Origin: Desulfobacillus sp041396245
GTDB taxonomy: Bacteria; Pseudomonadota; Gammaproteobacteria; Burkholderiales; Rhodocyclaceae
Assembly: GCA_041396245.1 (NCBI GenBank)
Contig: JAWKYW010000004.1
Span: 164,920-228,919 of the forward strand
Reading direction: 5' to 3'
Length of the DNA: 64,000 nucleotides
Under the pieces are notes generated by a model. The model had not been told where the DNA came from. It saw nothing but the letters and a program-made list of their open reading frames with translations, and did not search any database. Of this stretch, positions 15,629 through 26,394 are shown piece after piece. Made by a program: the position numbers and the translations under genes. The first letter of the stretch is position 1. Each line of letters starts with the position of its first letter.

Positions 15629-17542
15629 ATGCTGATCCATCTGCGCACGCTGCTGGCCTTGGCCGTGACCTTCTATGGTATGGCCAACGTCATGCCGGCG
15701 ATCGGCGATTTTCGCATCGGGCCGTTTCCGATGATCTTCTTTCGGGCAACTTTTTTTGCACTTTGTGCGGTGGTCGTCATGGCGTATCTGCGGGGCGCGG
15801 ACGGGCGCACGGCGCCGACATGGTTGCTCTGGGTCGGCTGGGCGCTGACGGCCGGGCTGGTATGGACCTGCTGGTCCTTCTACCAAGTCAGCAGCACGCT
15901 CGACGATGCGATGTTCCTTTTCGGGCCGAAGGAGATGTGGATCGCCGTGTTTGCGGCATGCGCGGCGCTGTTTTTCTGCTGGCGCCTGTGGGGCTATCCG
16001 GTGGCATTGCTCGGCCTGCTGGGAATGCTCTACATGGGGACGGGTCACTATTGGCCGGGCTTGCTCGAGACGGTGAAGAGCGATCCGGCCGAAACGCTGG
16101 CGCAGAACCTGTTGTACAGCCTCGATTCCGGAATACTCGGCAGCACGTTTGCGATTGTCATCAATACCGTGTTCCCCTTCATCATTCTCGGCGCCGTGCT
16201 CGAAGGGGCGGGCGCCGGCGAATCCATGATCCGCATCGCCTTTTCGATGATGCGCAACACGGCAGGGGGGCCGGCGCACGCCGCAGTGCTGGCGTCGGGA
16301 CTATTCGGCGCGGTCTCCGGCAGCGCGGTGGCGAATGTCGTCGGCACGGGCGTAGTCACCATACCGATGATCAAGCGCCGGGGTTTCACCGCGAACTTCG
16401 CCGGTGCGGTGGAGGCGGCGGCATCGTCGGGTGGCCAGATCATGCCGCCTATCATGGGTGCGGCGGCGCTGGTGATGGCGGATTTCGTCGGCGTCAGCTA
16501 TCTCACCGTTGTCGTCGCCGTGCTGGTGCCGTCCATCGCCTATTACCTCAGCCTGTTCGCCATGATCGGATACGAATCGCGTCGTCTCGGCATTCGGCCC
16601 GACGTTTCGGCTGAAGGCATCGACGCGCCGACCCGGCAGGACTTTCTCAATCTGCTGCTGGTATTTGTGCCGCTGGCAGTCGTCGTCGCGATGCTGGTGT
16701 CGGGCAGGTCGCCGTCGGGTGCCTCCATGGCGGCGCTAGGTGTGCTGCTGCCGCTGAGCTTCATCAACCCGGCGATTCGTGCGCAGCCGGCAAAGCTTGT
16801 GCATAGCCTGGCGTCCGGCGGCGTCAGTTTTTCCAGCCTGTTGATGGCGATAGCCGCGGTCAGCATCGTGATTTCCGCCCTGTCGGTGACCGGTGTGCCG
16901 GTCAAATTCGGCGTTCTGCTGAGCAATGCCATTACCTCCTCGATGCTGCTGGCACTGCTGATCGTGGCCGCCGGCTGCATCTTCCTCGGCATGGGTATGC
17001 CGACCCTGCCGGCCTATGTCTCGGTGGCCGCCATCGCGCTGCCGGCCATGGAGCAGTTCGGCATGGCGCCGCTGACCGCCCACATGTTCGTCTTCATGAT
17101 CGCCGTGGCTTCGGCGATTACGCCGCCGGTGGCGATCGCGGCCTATGCGGCGGCGTCGATATCTGGCGGGCGTCCGGTGATGACGGCGGTGGTGGCCTCG
17201 AAAATTGGCATCATGATTTTCATCATCCCCTTCACTTTTGCCTACAACCCGTTGTTGCTGACCGTATCCGCATCCGGCGTGGTGTTTGCCTGGCTTCCCT
17301 ATCTCTGGCTGCTGTTGAAACTTGGCTTCGGCATCATGCTGGTGGCCTCGGCGCTCACGGCCTTCGATCGTCAGCCGCTCAAGCCATGGGAAATCGGCCT
17401 GCGCCTGATCGCCGCGGTCATGCTGTTCGCTCCCGGCATTGCCTGGGATGTCGGCGGCTGCATTCTTGGCGCCAGCGGACTTGGCCTTCATCAACTGCGA
17501 ACCCGCAAACCGAAACCCACCATGCTGAACGCTCAACCATGA
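15629..17542 (+). CDS. TRAP transporter fused permease (DctQM type)
   Basis: The 637-residue membrane protein joins a small 4-helix DctQ-like part to a 12-helix DctM-like part (FPFIILGAVLEGAGAGESMIRIAFSMMRNTAGGPAHAAVLASGLFGAVSGSAVANVVGTG; GMGMPTLPAYV). Fused permeases of this kind pair with TAXI binding proteins and are driven by a sodium or proton gradient. Its stop overlaps the sulfatase start (ATGA), so uptake and hydrolysis are coupled. Confidence 0.93.
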   Translation: MLIHLRTLLALAVTFYGMANVMPAIGDFRIGPFPMIFFRATFFALCAVVVMAYLRGADGRTAPTWLLWVGWALTAGLVWTCWSFYQVSSTLDDAMFLFGPKEMWIAVFAACAALFFCWRLWGYPVALLGLLGMLYMGTGHYWPGLLETVKSDPAETLAQNLLYSLDSGILGSTFAIVINTVFPFIILGAVLEGAGAGESMIRIAFSMMRNTAGGPAHAAVLASGLFGAVSGSAVANVVGTGVVTIPMIKRRGFTANFAGAVEAAASSGGQIMPPIMGAAALVMADFVGVSYLTVVVAVLVPSIAYYLSLFAMIGYESRRLGIRPDVSAEGIDAPTRQDFLNLLLVFVPLAVVVAMLVSGRSPSGASMAALGVLLPLSFINPAIRAQPAKLVHSLASGGVSFSSLLMAIAAVSIVISALSVTGVPVKFGVLLSNAITSSMLLALLIVAAGCIFLGMGMPTLPAYVSVAAIALPAMEQFGMAPLTAHMFVFMIAVASAITPPVAIAAYAAASISGGRPVMTAVVASKIGIMIFIIPFTFAYNPLLLTVSASGVVFAWLPYLWLLLKLGFGIMLVASALTAFDRQPLKPWEIGLRLIAAVMLFAPGIAWDVGGCILGASGLGLHQLRTRKPKPTMLNAQP

Positions 17543-18858
17543 CCAACATCATCTACATCGTCGCCGACGACCTGGGCTTCGCCGATCTCGGCTGCTACGG
17601 CGGGCGCGACGCGCAGTTCGGCGCCGTCTCGCCCAACATCGACCGGCTCGCCCGGGGCGGCGTCCGCTTCACCGACGGCTACGCCAACTCGCCGGTCTGC
17701 TCTCCCACGCGCTTCGCCCTGATGACCATGCGCTACCAATACCGTCTGCGCGGCGCGCTGGAGGAGCCGATCAACAGCCGCAGCAAAGGAAGCACCACGC
17801 TGGGCTTGCCGCCGCACATCCCGACCCTGCCCTCCCTGTTGCGCGAGGCCGGCTACGCCACAGCGCTGGTCGGCAAGTGGCATCTCGGCTACCCGCCGGC
17901 CTTCGGTCCGATGCGCTCCGGCTACGACGAGTTCTACGGCATCATGGCCGGCGGAGTGGATTACTTCACCCATGCCAGCGGCCGCGGCGATCACGATCTC
18001 TACTTGGGGGAGGCGGAGCACCGCGAGGTCGGCTATCTGACCGACATCTTCTCGAAGCGCGCCGTGGATTACGTCGAGCGCATGGCCGCGCGCGCCCGAT
18101 CGGGAAAGCCCTTTTTCCTCAGCCTGAACTACACGGCGCCCCACTGGCCCTGGGAGACGCGCGACGACGAGCATATTGCAGCGGACGTTGCCGGGAACCT
18201 GTTCCACCTCGACGGCGGCAACATCCACAGCTACCGCAAGATGATCCACCACATGGATGAAGGTATCGGCTGGCTGATGGACGCGCTGGCGCGGCACGGG
18301 CTGGCCGAGGACACGCTGGTCGTGTTCACCAGCGACAATGGCGGCGAGCGCTTCTCGGACAACTGGCCGCTGGTGGGCGGCAAGATGGACCTGACCGAGG
18401 GCGGAATTCGCGTCCCCTGGATCGCCCACTGGCCCGCCGCCATCCCGGCCGGCGCGACGAGCGCCCAGCACTGCATGACCATGGACTGGTCGGCGACGAT
18501 GCTGGACATCGGCGGGGGAAGGCCGCATCCGGACTATCCCCTCGACGGCGTCTCGCTGGCGGCGGTGCTTAAGGATCCGTCGCACTGCTTCCACCGGCCG
18601 CTCTTCTGGCGCATGAACCATCGCAGCCAGCGTGCCTTGCGCGACGGCGACTGGAAGTACCTGAAGGTGGACGACGCGGAATATCTCTTCAACCTCCCCG
18701 AAGACGCGCGCGAACGCGCCAACCGCGCCCACCGCGAACCGGAGCGCATGGAGCGCATGCGCCGGCAGTGGCTGGACTGGGACGCGACGGTCCCGCCGAT
18801 TCCGCCGGACGCCACGGTCAGCCTAGGCTACTCCTACAAGGATATGCCCCAGCGCTGA
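17539..18858 (+). CDS. Type I (formylglycine) sulfatase, cytoplasmic
   Basis: The product has 439 residues. The motif CSPTR (Cys54, Pro56, Arg58) is the CxPxR site where Cys becomes formylglycine. The metal ligands are in ADDLG (Asp10, Asp11) and TSDNGG. GKWHLG is also conserved. No signal peptide is present, so the substrate must be imported, which fits the TRAP genes upstream. A Cys-type site can be matured without oxygen by the radical-SAM enzyme encoded convergently downstream. The exact ester cleaved is not predictable. Confidence 0.94.
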   Translation: MTNIIYIVADDLGFADLGCYGGRDAQFGAVSPNIDRLARGGVRFTDGYANSPVCSPTRFALMTMRYQYRLRGALEEPINSRSKGSTTLGLPPHIPTLPSLLREAGYATALVGKWHLGYPPAFGPMRSGYDEFYGIMAGGVDYFTHASGRGDHDLYLGEAEHREVGYLTDIFSKRAVDYVERMAARARSGKPFFLSLNYTAPHWPWETRDDEHIAADVAGNLFHLDGGNIHSYRKMIHHMDEGIGWLMDALARHGLAEDTLVVFTSDNGGERFSDNWPLVGGKMDLTEGGIRVPWIAHWPAAIPAGATSAQHCMTMDWSATMLDIGGGRPHPDYPLDGVSLAAVLKDPSHCFHRPLFWRMNHRSQRALRDGDWKYLKVDDAEYLFNLPEDARERANRAHREPERMERMRRQWLDWDATVPPIPPDATVSLGYSYKDMPQR

Positions 18859-18888
18859 CGGGGGGCCGGCCTGCGCCCTCACCCCGAA

Positions 18889-20091
18889 TCAGGGCAGCCC
18901 GAGCCGGCGCGCCAGTTCGCCGCGCGATGCCGTCGCCTTGCGGTAGAACCGCCTCAGGCCGGCACACAGGTAGTGCAATCCCGATTCGCCGTCCTGGGTG
19001 CTGATGAAGCGGTCCTTCGGGCAGTGGCCCCAGCACAGATGCAAATACGGGCAGGAACGGCAATGGCCGGGCAAGGCGTCCGACTTGGCGCTTCCGAAGC
19101 GCCGTTGCGTTTCGGAGCACGCCAAGTCGCCCTCGTGCGTGTCCATGATGTTTCCCAGCCTGTATTCGGGGTAGACGTAGTGGTCGCACGCATACAGGTC
19201 GCCGTCGTGCTCGATGGCCAGGGCCTTGCCGCAGACGCGCCCGGTCACGCACATCTGCGCTCCGGCGCCGAACATCATCGACACCACGTTCTCGAACTGG
19301 TCGACGAAAACCTTGCCGAAATCGCGCCGGAACCATTCGTCCCATATCCGATCGAGGAAATAGCCCCAGTCCTGCGCATCGACCGACCACGCCGTTGCCG
19401 CCGCGCCGGACGAGCCGCGGCCAGGCGCCACGGATGTGAAATCGGCCCTGGCCACGCCGGGAATGAACTGGATCGTGCGCGGGCGCACCCGGTCGCGGAG
19501 AAAACGGTACACGTCGATGGGCCGGCGGGCATTGTCGCGGCTGACGACGCACAGCGCGGAAAACGGAACCTGGTGCTCGTGCAGCAGCGCCACGGCATGC
19601 ATGACCCGCTCGTGCGTCGGCTTGCCCCCCCTACTGCGACGATGCGCGTCGTGCAGCGGCGCCGGACCGTCGATCGACAGGCCGACCAGGAAGCCGTGCC
19701 GCTTCAGAAATGCCGCCCATTCCCCGTCGAGGAGCGTGCCGTTGGTCTGCAGGTCGTTCTCGATGCGCTGTCCGTCCTTGCGGTGTATTTGCTGCAGCTC
19801 GACGATGCGCTCGAAGAACGCCAGGCCCATCAGCGTCGGCTCGCCGCCCTGCCAGCTGAAGACGACTTCGCCCGAAGCGTGGGCTTCGATGTACTGGCGG
19901 ATATGCGCTTCGAGCAGCTCGTCGCTCATGCGCGGGATGTCGGGCTGATCCAGCAGGTCGTGCTTGTGCAGATAAAAGCAGTAGTCGCAGTCCAGGTTGC
20001 ACTGCGCGCCACTCGCCTTAACCATGGTGTGGAAGCGCTGGCGGCTCCCGGTTTGAGTGAGTCCGGGGGGTTGGAAGCCCTCCTTGCTCAT
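18889..20091 (-). CDS. Anaerobic sulfatase-maturating enzyme (radical SAM, SPASM)
   Basis: The 400-residue protein has the radical-SAM cluster CNLDCDYC (Cys31, 35, 38) near the N-terminus, VVFSWQGGEPTLMG and the C-terminal SPASM cysteines (CVTGRVCGK, CDHYVY, CRSCPYLHLCWGHCPKD). Enzymes of this class oxidise the sulfatase Cys to formylglycine. It is convergent with the sulfatase 30 bases away, and GGAGGA precedes ATG 20091. Confidence 0.94.
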   Translation of the reverse strand: MSKEGFQPPGLTQTGSRQRFHTMVKASGAQCNLDCDYCFYLHKHDLLDQPDIPRMSDELLEAHIRQYIEAHASGEVVFSWQGGEPTLMGLAFFERIVELQQIHRKDGQRIENDLQTNGTLLDGEWAAFLKRHGFLVGLSIDGPAPLHDAHRRSRGGKPTHERVMHAVALLHEHQVPFSALCVVSRDNARRPIDVYRFLRDRVRPRTIQFIPGVARADFTSVAPGRGSSGAAATAWSVDAQDWGYFLDRIWDEWFRRDFGKVFVDQFENVVSMMFGAGAQMCVTGRVCGKALAIEHDGDLYACDHYVYPEYRLGNIMDTHEGDLACSETQRRFGSAKSDALPGHCRSCPYLHLCWGHCPKDRFISTQDGESGLHYLCAGLRRFYRKATASRGELARRLGLP

Positions 20092-20141
20092 TGCTCCTCC
20101 CCGAGAACCCGGATGCGGCGCAGACGGCACATCCGGCAGGA

Positions 20142-21002
20142 TCAGCGGAACACCACCGTGCGGTTGCCGTTCACCAGCACGCGGTCCTCGACGTGGTATC
20201 TGAGGCCGCGCGCCAGGACCGCCTTCTCGATGTCCTTGCCGTAGCGCACGAGGTCCTCCACCGTATCGCCGTGGTCGATGCGCACGGTGTCCTGCTCGAT
20301 GATCGGGCCGGCGTCGAGTTCGGCGGTGACGTAGTGGCAGGTGGCGCCGATCAGCTTGACGCCGCGCTGGTGGGCCTGGTGGTAGGGCCTGGCGCCGACG
20401 AAGGAGGGCAGGAAGGAGTGGTGGATGTTGATGATGCGCCCCGGGTGCTGCTCGCACAGCTCGGGCGGCAGGATCTGCATGTAGCGCGCCAGCACCATGA
20501 TGTCGCCGCGTGACTGCTCGAACAGGCGCAGGATCTCGGCGTTGGCCTCGTGTTTGTTGTCCGCCGTCACCGGCACGTGGTGGAAGGGGATGCCGTGCCA
20601 TTCGACGAAACCGCGGAAGGTTTCGTGGTTGGAAATCACGCAGGGAATGTCGACGTCGAGCTCCTTCGATTGCCAGCGCGCCAGCAGGTCGTAGAGGCAG
20701 TGTTCCTGCTGCGAGACGAGGACGACGAGGCGCTTCTTCTCGGCGGAATCCGCGATGCGCCAGTCCATGCTGAATTCGGTGGCGATCGGCTGGAAGCGGC
20801 GGCGGAATTCGGCGAGGTCGAAGGGCAGCGAATCGGCCTTCATCTCGATGCGCATGAAGTAGCGCTGCGTGTCCTCGTCGGCGTGGTGGCTGGTTTCGAG
20901 GATCCAGCCCTGGTTGTCGGCGATGAAGGTGGCGACGCGGGCGACGATGCCGACGCGGTCGGGGCAGGCGGCGGTCAGGGTGTAGCGGCGTTGCGCGTGC
21001 AT
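20142..21002 (-). CDS. purU: Formyltetrahydrofolate deformylase
   Basis: The 286-residue protein has an N-terminal ACT domain (RYTLTAACPDRVGIVARVATFIADNQGWILETSHHAD) and a formyl-transferase fold with IINIHHSFLPSFVGARPYHQAHQRGVK and the catalytic-type Asn/His/Asp set. It releases formate from 10-formyl-THF to balance one-carbon units. It follows the ABC-F gene by 12 bases. Confidence 0.96.
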   Translation of the reverse strand: MHAQRRYTLTAACPDRVGIVARVATFIADNQGWILETSHHADEDTQRYFMRIEMKADSLPFDLAEFRRRFQPIATEFSMDWRIADSAEKKRLVVLVSQQEHCLYDLLARWQSKELDVDIPCVISNHETFRGFVEWHGIPFHHVPVTADNKHEANAEILRLFEQSRGDIMVLARYMQILPPELCEQHPGRIINIHHSFLPSFVGARPYHQAHQRGVKLIGATCHYVTAELDAGPIIEQDTVRIDHGDTVEDLVRYGKDIEKAVLARGLRYHVEDRVLVNGNRTVVFR

Positions 21003-21014
21003 GATGTCCGGATT

Positions 21015-22895
<1,881 letters not shown>

Positions 22896-22970
22896 GATTT
22901 GTTACATCGCCGGTTCAACCGGCGGCGGCGGAAAGGCGTTATTGTACGCATGACTTGTTTCGAGACCGCC

Positions 22971-23642
22971 ATGAAGCGCCTGCTGCTGATCCTCGCCTGC
23001 CTGATCGCCCCCGCCGCCTGGGGGCAGGACCCCGCCCCCGCCCCAGCATCCGTACCCGCAACGCCCCCCCTCACCGAGGCGGAGCGCGAACGCCGGCTCG
23101 AACGGGCCGAGGCCCTCAAATCGGAATCCTCGCGCATCAAGGAGGCGGCGGAGACGAAGCGCGCGGAAGCCGACCGCGCCTGCTGGAAGAAGACGCTGGT
23201 CTCTTCCTGCATGAACGATGCCAGGCGCGAGTACCTCGAAAGCGTGGCGACGGCGCGCAAGATGGGCGTCGAGGCGAAACGGATCGAGCGCGAGGTCCGC
23301 CGGAACGACCAGGCGGCGAAGCGCGCCGAGAAGGCCGAGGAGGCGCCGAAGAAGGAAGCCGAGCGCAAGCGGAAGATTGCCGAAGCGCAGGAAAAGGCGG
23401 CCGAGAAGCGGCAGGAACGCGAGAACAAGGCGGCCGAGCGGCAACGCGAGGCGCAGCAGAGCAGCGCGCGCGCGCGGGAACTGGAGCGCGAACGCCAGGA
23501 AAAACTCGAAAAGCGCCGGAAGAAGGAAGAAAAGGCCGAACGCAAGGCGCTCGAGCGGGAAAAGAAGGACCGCGAGCGGGCCGAGGAACGGGCCCGGCAG
23601 CTGGAACAGGCGCGGCAGCGGAGTCTGCAGCCCCAGCAGTAG
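22971..23642 (+). CDS. Secreted charged coiled-coil protein
   Basis: The product has about 223 residues. A Sec signal (RLLLILACLIAPAAWG) is followed by a Pro/Ala stretch and a long helix dominated by Glu, Arg, Lys and Ala (EKAEEAPKKEAERKRKIAEAQEKAAEKRQ) up to the end. A pair of cysteines (ACWKKTLVSSC) may form a disulfide. No enzyme domain is seen. ATG 22971 was chosen because the signal peptide starts there; ATG 22950 is possible. Confidence 0.65.
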   Translation: MKRLLLILACLIAPAAWGQDPAPAPASVPATPPLTEAERERRLERAEALKSESSRIKEAAETKRAEADRACWKKTLVSSCMNDARREYLESVATARKMGVEAKRIEREVRRNDQAAKRAEKAEEAPKKEAERKRKIAEAQEKAAEKRQERENKAAERQREAQQSSARARELERERQEKLEKRRKKEEKAERKALEREKKDRERAEERARQLEQARQRSLQPQQ

Positions 23643-23688
23643 GGCCGGTCCCGAATGCGCCCGATGCGGGGCCTCGATCCGGGCCTTG

Positions 23689-24255
23689 CTACCTGAAGCG
23701 GATGTCGCCTTCCCCCTCGGGCCGCTTGCCGCGCCTGCCGGCATAGCAGGCGCGGATGCGCGCCAGGTCCGCCGCCTCGTCGCCGCTCATCGTCAGCCAC
23801 GCCTCGACGCCGATCTCGCGGCGCGAATAATCGATGAAAGCCAGGCCGACCGGCACGCCCGTCGCCAGCGCGACGCGATAGAAGCCGGATTTCCAGTGGT
23901 CGCTCCTCGCGCGGGTGCCTTCCGGCGCGATCGCCAGGTAAAGCCGGTCGGCGCCGGCGAAGGCGGCGATCAGGCCGTCGACGAAGCCGGTGCTTTTCCG
24001 GCGGTTGACCGGGATGCCGCCCAGCCAACGGAACAAACCGCCGAAGGGCGGACGGAACAGGGTGTCCTTGCCGACGAAGCCGATCGGGATGGCGATGGCA
24101 AAGCGGGTCAGGATGCCGACGAGGAAATCCCAGTTCGAGGTGTGCGGATAGACCACCACCAGCGCCTTCGGCACGGGTGGCCAGACCAGCTTGATGCGCC
24201 AGCCGGATAGCCGCAGCAGCGCGCCACAGAAGCGCGCGAACGGGCCGGGCCGCAT
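23689..24255 (-). CDS. PlsC-like 1-acylglycerol-3-phosphate acyltransferase family protein
   Basis: The 188-residue protein has the HX4D motif (HTSNWD) and APEGTRAR, the acyl-acceptor motif of lysophosphatidate acyltransferases. It is short for the family and has a hydrophobic N-terminal stretch. It probably acylates a membrane lipid. The open frame extends past ATG 24255 into the divergent methyltransferase, so 24255 was preferred. Confidence 0.8.
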   Translation of the reverse strand: MRPGPFARFCGALLRLSGWRIKLVWPPVPKALVVVYPHTSNWDFLVGILTRFAIAIPIGFVGKDTLFRPPFGGLFRWLGGIPVNRRKSTGFVDGLIAAFAGADRLYLAIAPEGTRARSDHWKSGFYRVALATGVPVGLAFIDYSRREIGVEAWLTMSGDEAADLARIRACYAGRRGKRPEGEGDIRFR

Positions 24256-24331
24256 GTTAAGATTCGCCGTCAAGTTCTTCTCGAGCCAGGCGCTGTCCGG
24301 CGCCCCATTCCGAATTCTACCGAAACGCTCC

Positions 24332-25495
24332 ATGAGCAAAGAGGCGCAACGCGACATCGCTCGTCATGGCCAGGTGTTCACCCCGCCGGCCGTCGTCGAG
24401 GCCATGCTGGAGCTCCGCCGCAACGCGGGGCGCGTGCTGGAGCCGGCCTGCGGCGACGGCGCCTTCTCGACGCGGCTGCCCGGCTGCGTCGCCGTCGAGC
24501 TCGACGCCGCGCATTGCCCGCCGGACGCGCTCAATCTCGACTTCTTCGCCTATCCCGAATCGGAAGGTTTCGACACCATCGTCGGCAATCCGCCCTACGT
24601 CAGGGCGCGCGACATCCAGCCCGGCACCCGCCAGCGGCTGCACTCGCGCCTGCTCAACGGCCACAGCAACCTGTATCTCCACTTCATCGAGAAGTGCGTG
24701 CGCCACCTCAAGCCGGGCGGCGAGCTGATCTTCATCACCCCGCGCGACTTCCTCAAGGCCACCGGCGCGGCACGGCTCAACACCTGGCTCTTCGACCAGG
24801 GCACGCTCACCGATTTCCAGGAGCTGGGCGACGCCCGCGTCTTCGACGGCGTCGTGCCCAACTGCGCCATCTGGCGCTTCGAGAAGGGCAACCTGGCGCG
24901 GCGCCTCGCCGACGGCCGCCGCATGACGCTCTCGGGCGGCCAGATCCTGCTCACGCGCGGCATCTACAGCGTGCCGCTGTCGAGCGTCTTCGCGGTCAAG
25001 GTCGGCGCGGTGTCCGGCGCCGACGAGATCTTCGCTAATGCCGAACTGGGCAACGCCGATTTCGTCTGCTCGAAGACGGCGCAGACGGGCGAGTTGCGCC
25101 GCATGATCTGGCGCGACCGCGAAGGGCCGATCCCCTGGCTGGAACAATTCAAGGAACGCCTGCTGGCGCGGCGGGTGACGAAGTTCGATGAAAGCAACTG
25201 GTGGAAGTGGGGCCGCCGGCACTTCGTTTCCGATGCGCCACGCCTTTACGTCAACCAGAAGACGCGCAATCTTCGCCCCTTTTTCCTCAACGACTGCAGG
25301 AATTACGACGGCGCCGTACTGGCGCTGTTTCCGCATCGCCCTGACGTGGATCTCGAATGCCTGGCCGGGATGCTCAACGACGTCGACTGGGCCGAACTGG
25401 GCTTCGTCTGCGACGGCCGCTTCCTCTTCGCCCAGCGCAGCCTGGCGCAGGCCCTGCTGCCCGAGGCCTTCGCCGAGTTCACTCACGCCGGTTGA
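24332..25495 (+). CDS. N6-adenine DNA methyltransferase, TaqI-like, apparently orphan
   Basis: The 387-residue protein has SAM motif I (RVLEPACGDGAFS) and catalytic motif IV NPPY, the gamma-type order seen in M.TaqI and type IIG enzymes. The C-terminal half looks like a target-recognition domain (NQKTRNLRPFFLNDCRNYDG). No endonuclease gene is adjacent and no nuclease motif is seen within it. It may be a solitary regulator of gene expression or a remnant of a restriction system. Confidence 0.85.
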   Translation: MSKEAQRDIARHGQVFTPPAVVEAMLELRRNAGRVLEPACGDGAFSTRLPGCVAVELDAAHCPPDALNLDFFAYPESEGFDTIVGNPPYVRARDIQPGTRQRLHSRLLNGHSNLYLHFIEKCVRHLKPGGELIFITPRDFLKATGAARLNTWLFDQGTLTDFQELGDARVFDGVVPNCAIWRFEKGNLARRLADGRRMTLSGGQILLTRGIYSVPLSSVFAVKVGAVSGADEIFANAELGNADFVCSKTAQTGELRRMIWRDREGPIPWLEQFKERLLARRVTKFDESNWWKWGRRHFVSDAPRLYVNQKTRNLRPFFLNDCRNYDGAVLALFPHRPDVDLECLAGMLNDVDWAELGFVCDGRFLFAQRSLAQALLPEAFAEFTHAG

Positions 25496-25591
25496 ATGCC
25501 ATAATTCGCGCTCCCTCAAGGCACCGGATTGAATTATTGCCGGCACGGGAATACCATAAACGCCGTAATCCCATATTTACGGGGCCATTAA

Positions 25592-25870
25592 ATGAAAACC
25601 ACCATTGAAATGCCCGATGACCTCTTCCGCCGGGCCAAGGCCGCTGCGGCCCTGAATGGGCTGAGCATGAAGGAATGGCTGACAAACCTCCTGCGCCGGG
25701 AAGTCGGTGCCGGCACCACGGCGCCGTCGCCGGATCGGAATCCGGAACAGCAAGCCGATGCATTTATTCAGGAATTGAATGAGCTGGCGTCGGATATTTC
25801 CGCCCATTGGCAGGGTCCGCAAGATGCCGTTAGCGCCATACGCGAGCAACGCCGTGACCTCGGCACATGA
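25592..25870 (+). CDS. vapB: Ribbon-helix-helix antitoxin (VapB-like)
   Basis: The 92-residue protein starts MKTTIEMPDDLFRRAKAAAALNGLSMKEWLTNLLRREV, a ribbon-helix-helix DNA-binding fold, and has a C-terminal segment (QQADAFIQELNELASDI) that may bind the toxin. It overlaps the PIN toxin start by four bases. Confidence 0.85.
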   Translation: MKTTIEMPDDLFRRAKAAAALNGLSMKEWLTNLLRREVGAGTTAPSPDRNPEQQADAFIQELNELASDISAHWQGPQDAVSAIREQRRDLGT

Positions 25871-26289
25871 TCGTCGATGCCTCGGTATGGGTCGCGAGCG
25901 TCCTTGAAAGGGATGTGCACCACGAATCCAGCCTCGCGTTCATGCACCGTTTCGTCAAAGAGCGGCAGATTGCCACCGTTCCCATGCTGGTATGGGCAGA
26001 AATTGCAGGAGCGGTCGCCCGTCGTACGGGGGACGCCGACAGGGGCCTGAAGGTGGCCGGACTTATCACCGGGCAAATTTGGGTGAGGGACGTGCCACTG
26101 GATGCTTCCTTGGCCGGGGAATCCATGCGTCTTGCGGCCAGGTTGAGATTGCGCGGCGCCGACGCGGTCTATGTCGCCCTCGCGACCACATACCGCGAGG
26201 CGCTGATCTCCCTCGACTCGGAAATGCTCGAACGCGCCCGTGGCGTAGCGGAAGCGCTCACGCCCGAACAGTGGCTACAGGCACACTGA
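25867..26289 (+). CDS. vapC: PIN-domain ribonuclease toxin (VapC-like)
   Basis: The 140-residue PIN domain has the acidic residues in MIVDASVWV, the conserved WAEIAGAV Glu, and LRLRGADAVYVALA with the second and third Asp. These coordinate Mg for RNA cleavage. ATGA overlap with the antitoxin gene supports coupled expression. Confidence 0.9.
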   Translation: MIVDASVWVASVLERDVHHESSLAFMHRFVKERQIATVPMLVWAEIAGAVARRTGDADRGLKVAGLITGQIWVRDVPLDASLAGESMRLAARLRLRGADAVYVALATTYREALISLDSEMLERARGVAEALTPEQWLQAH

Positions 26290-26394
26290 CCATGCCGCCA
26301 GCCAGCGCTGCCGCCGAACAGCGGGGGTCGGTTCAGCCGCAGTCGCCCAATTTCTGATGGCGGCACACAGACAATGAACGGATAATCAGATCAG

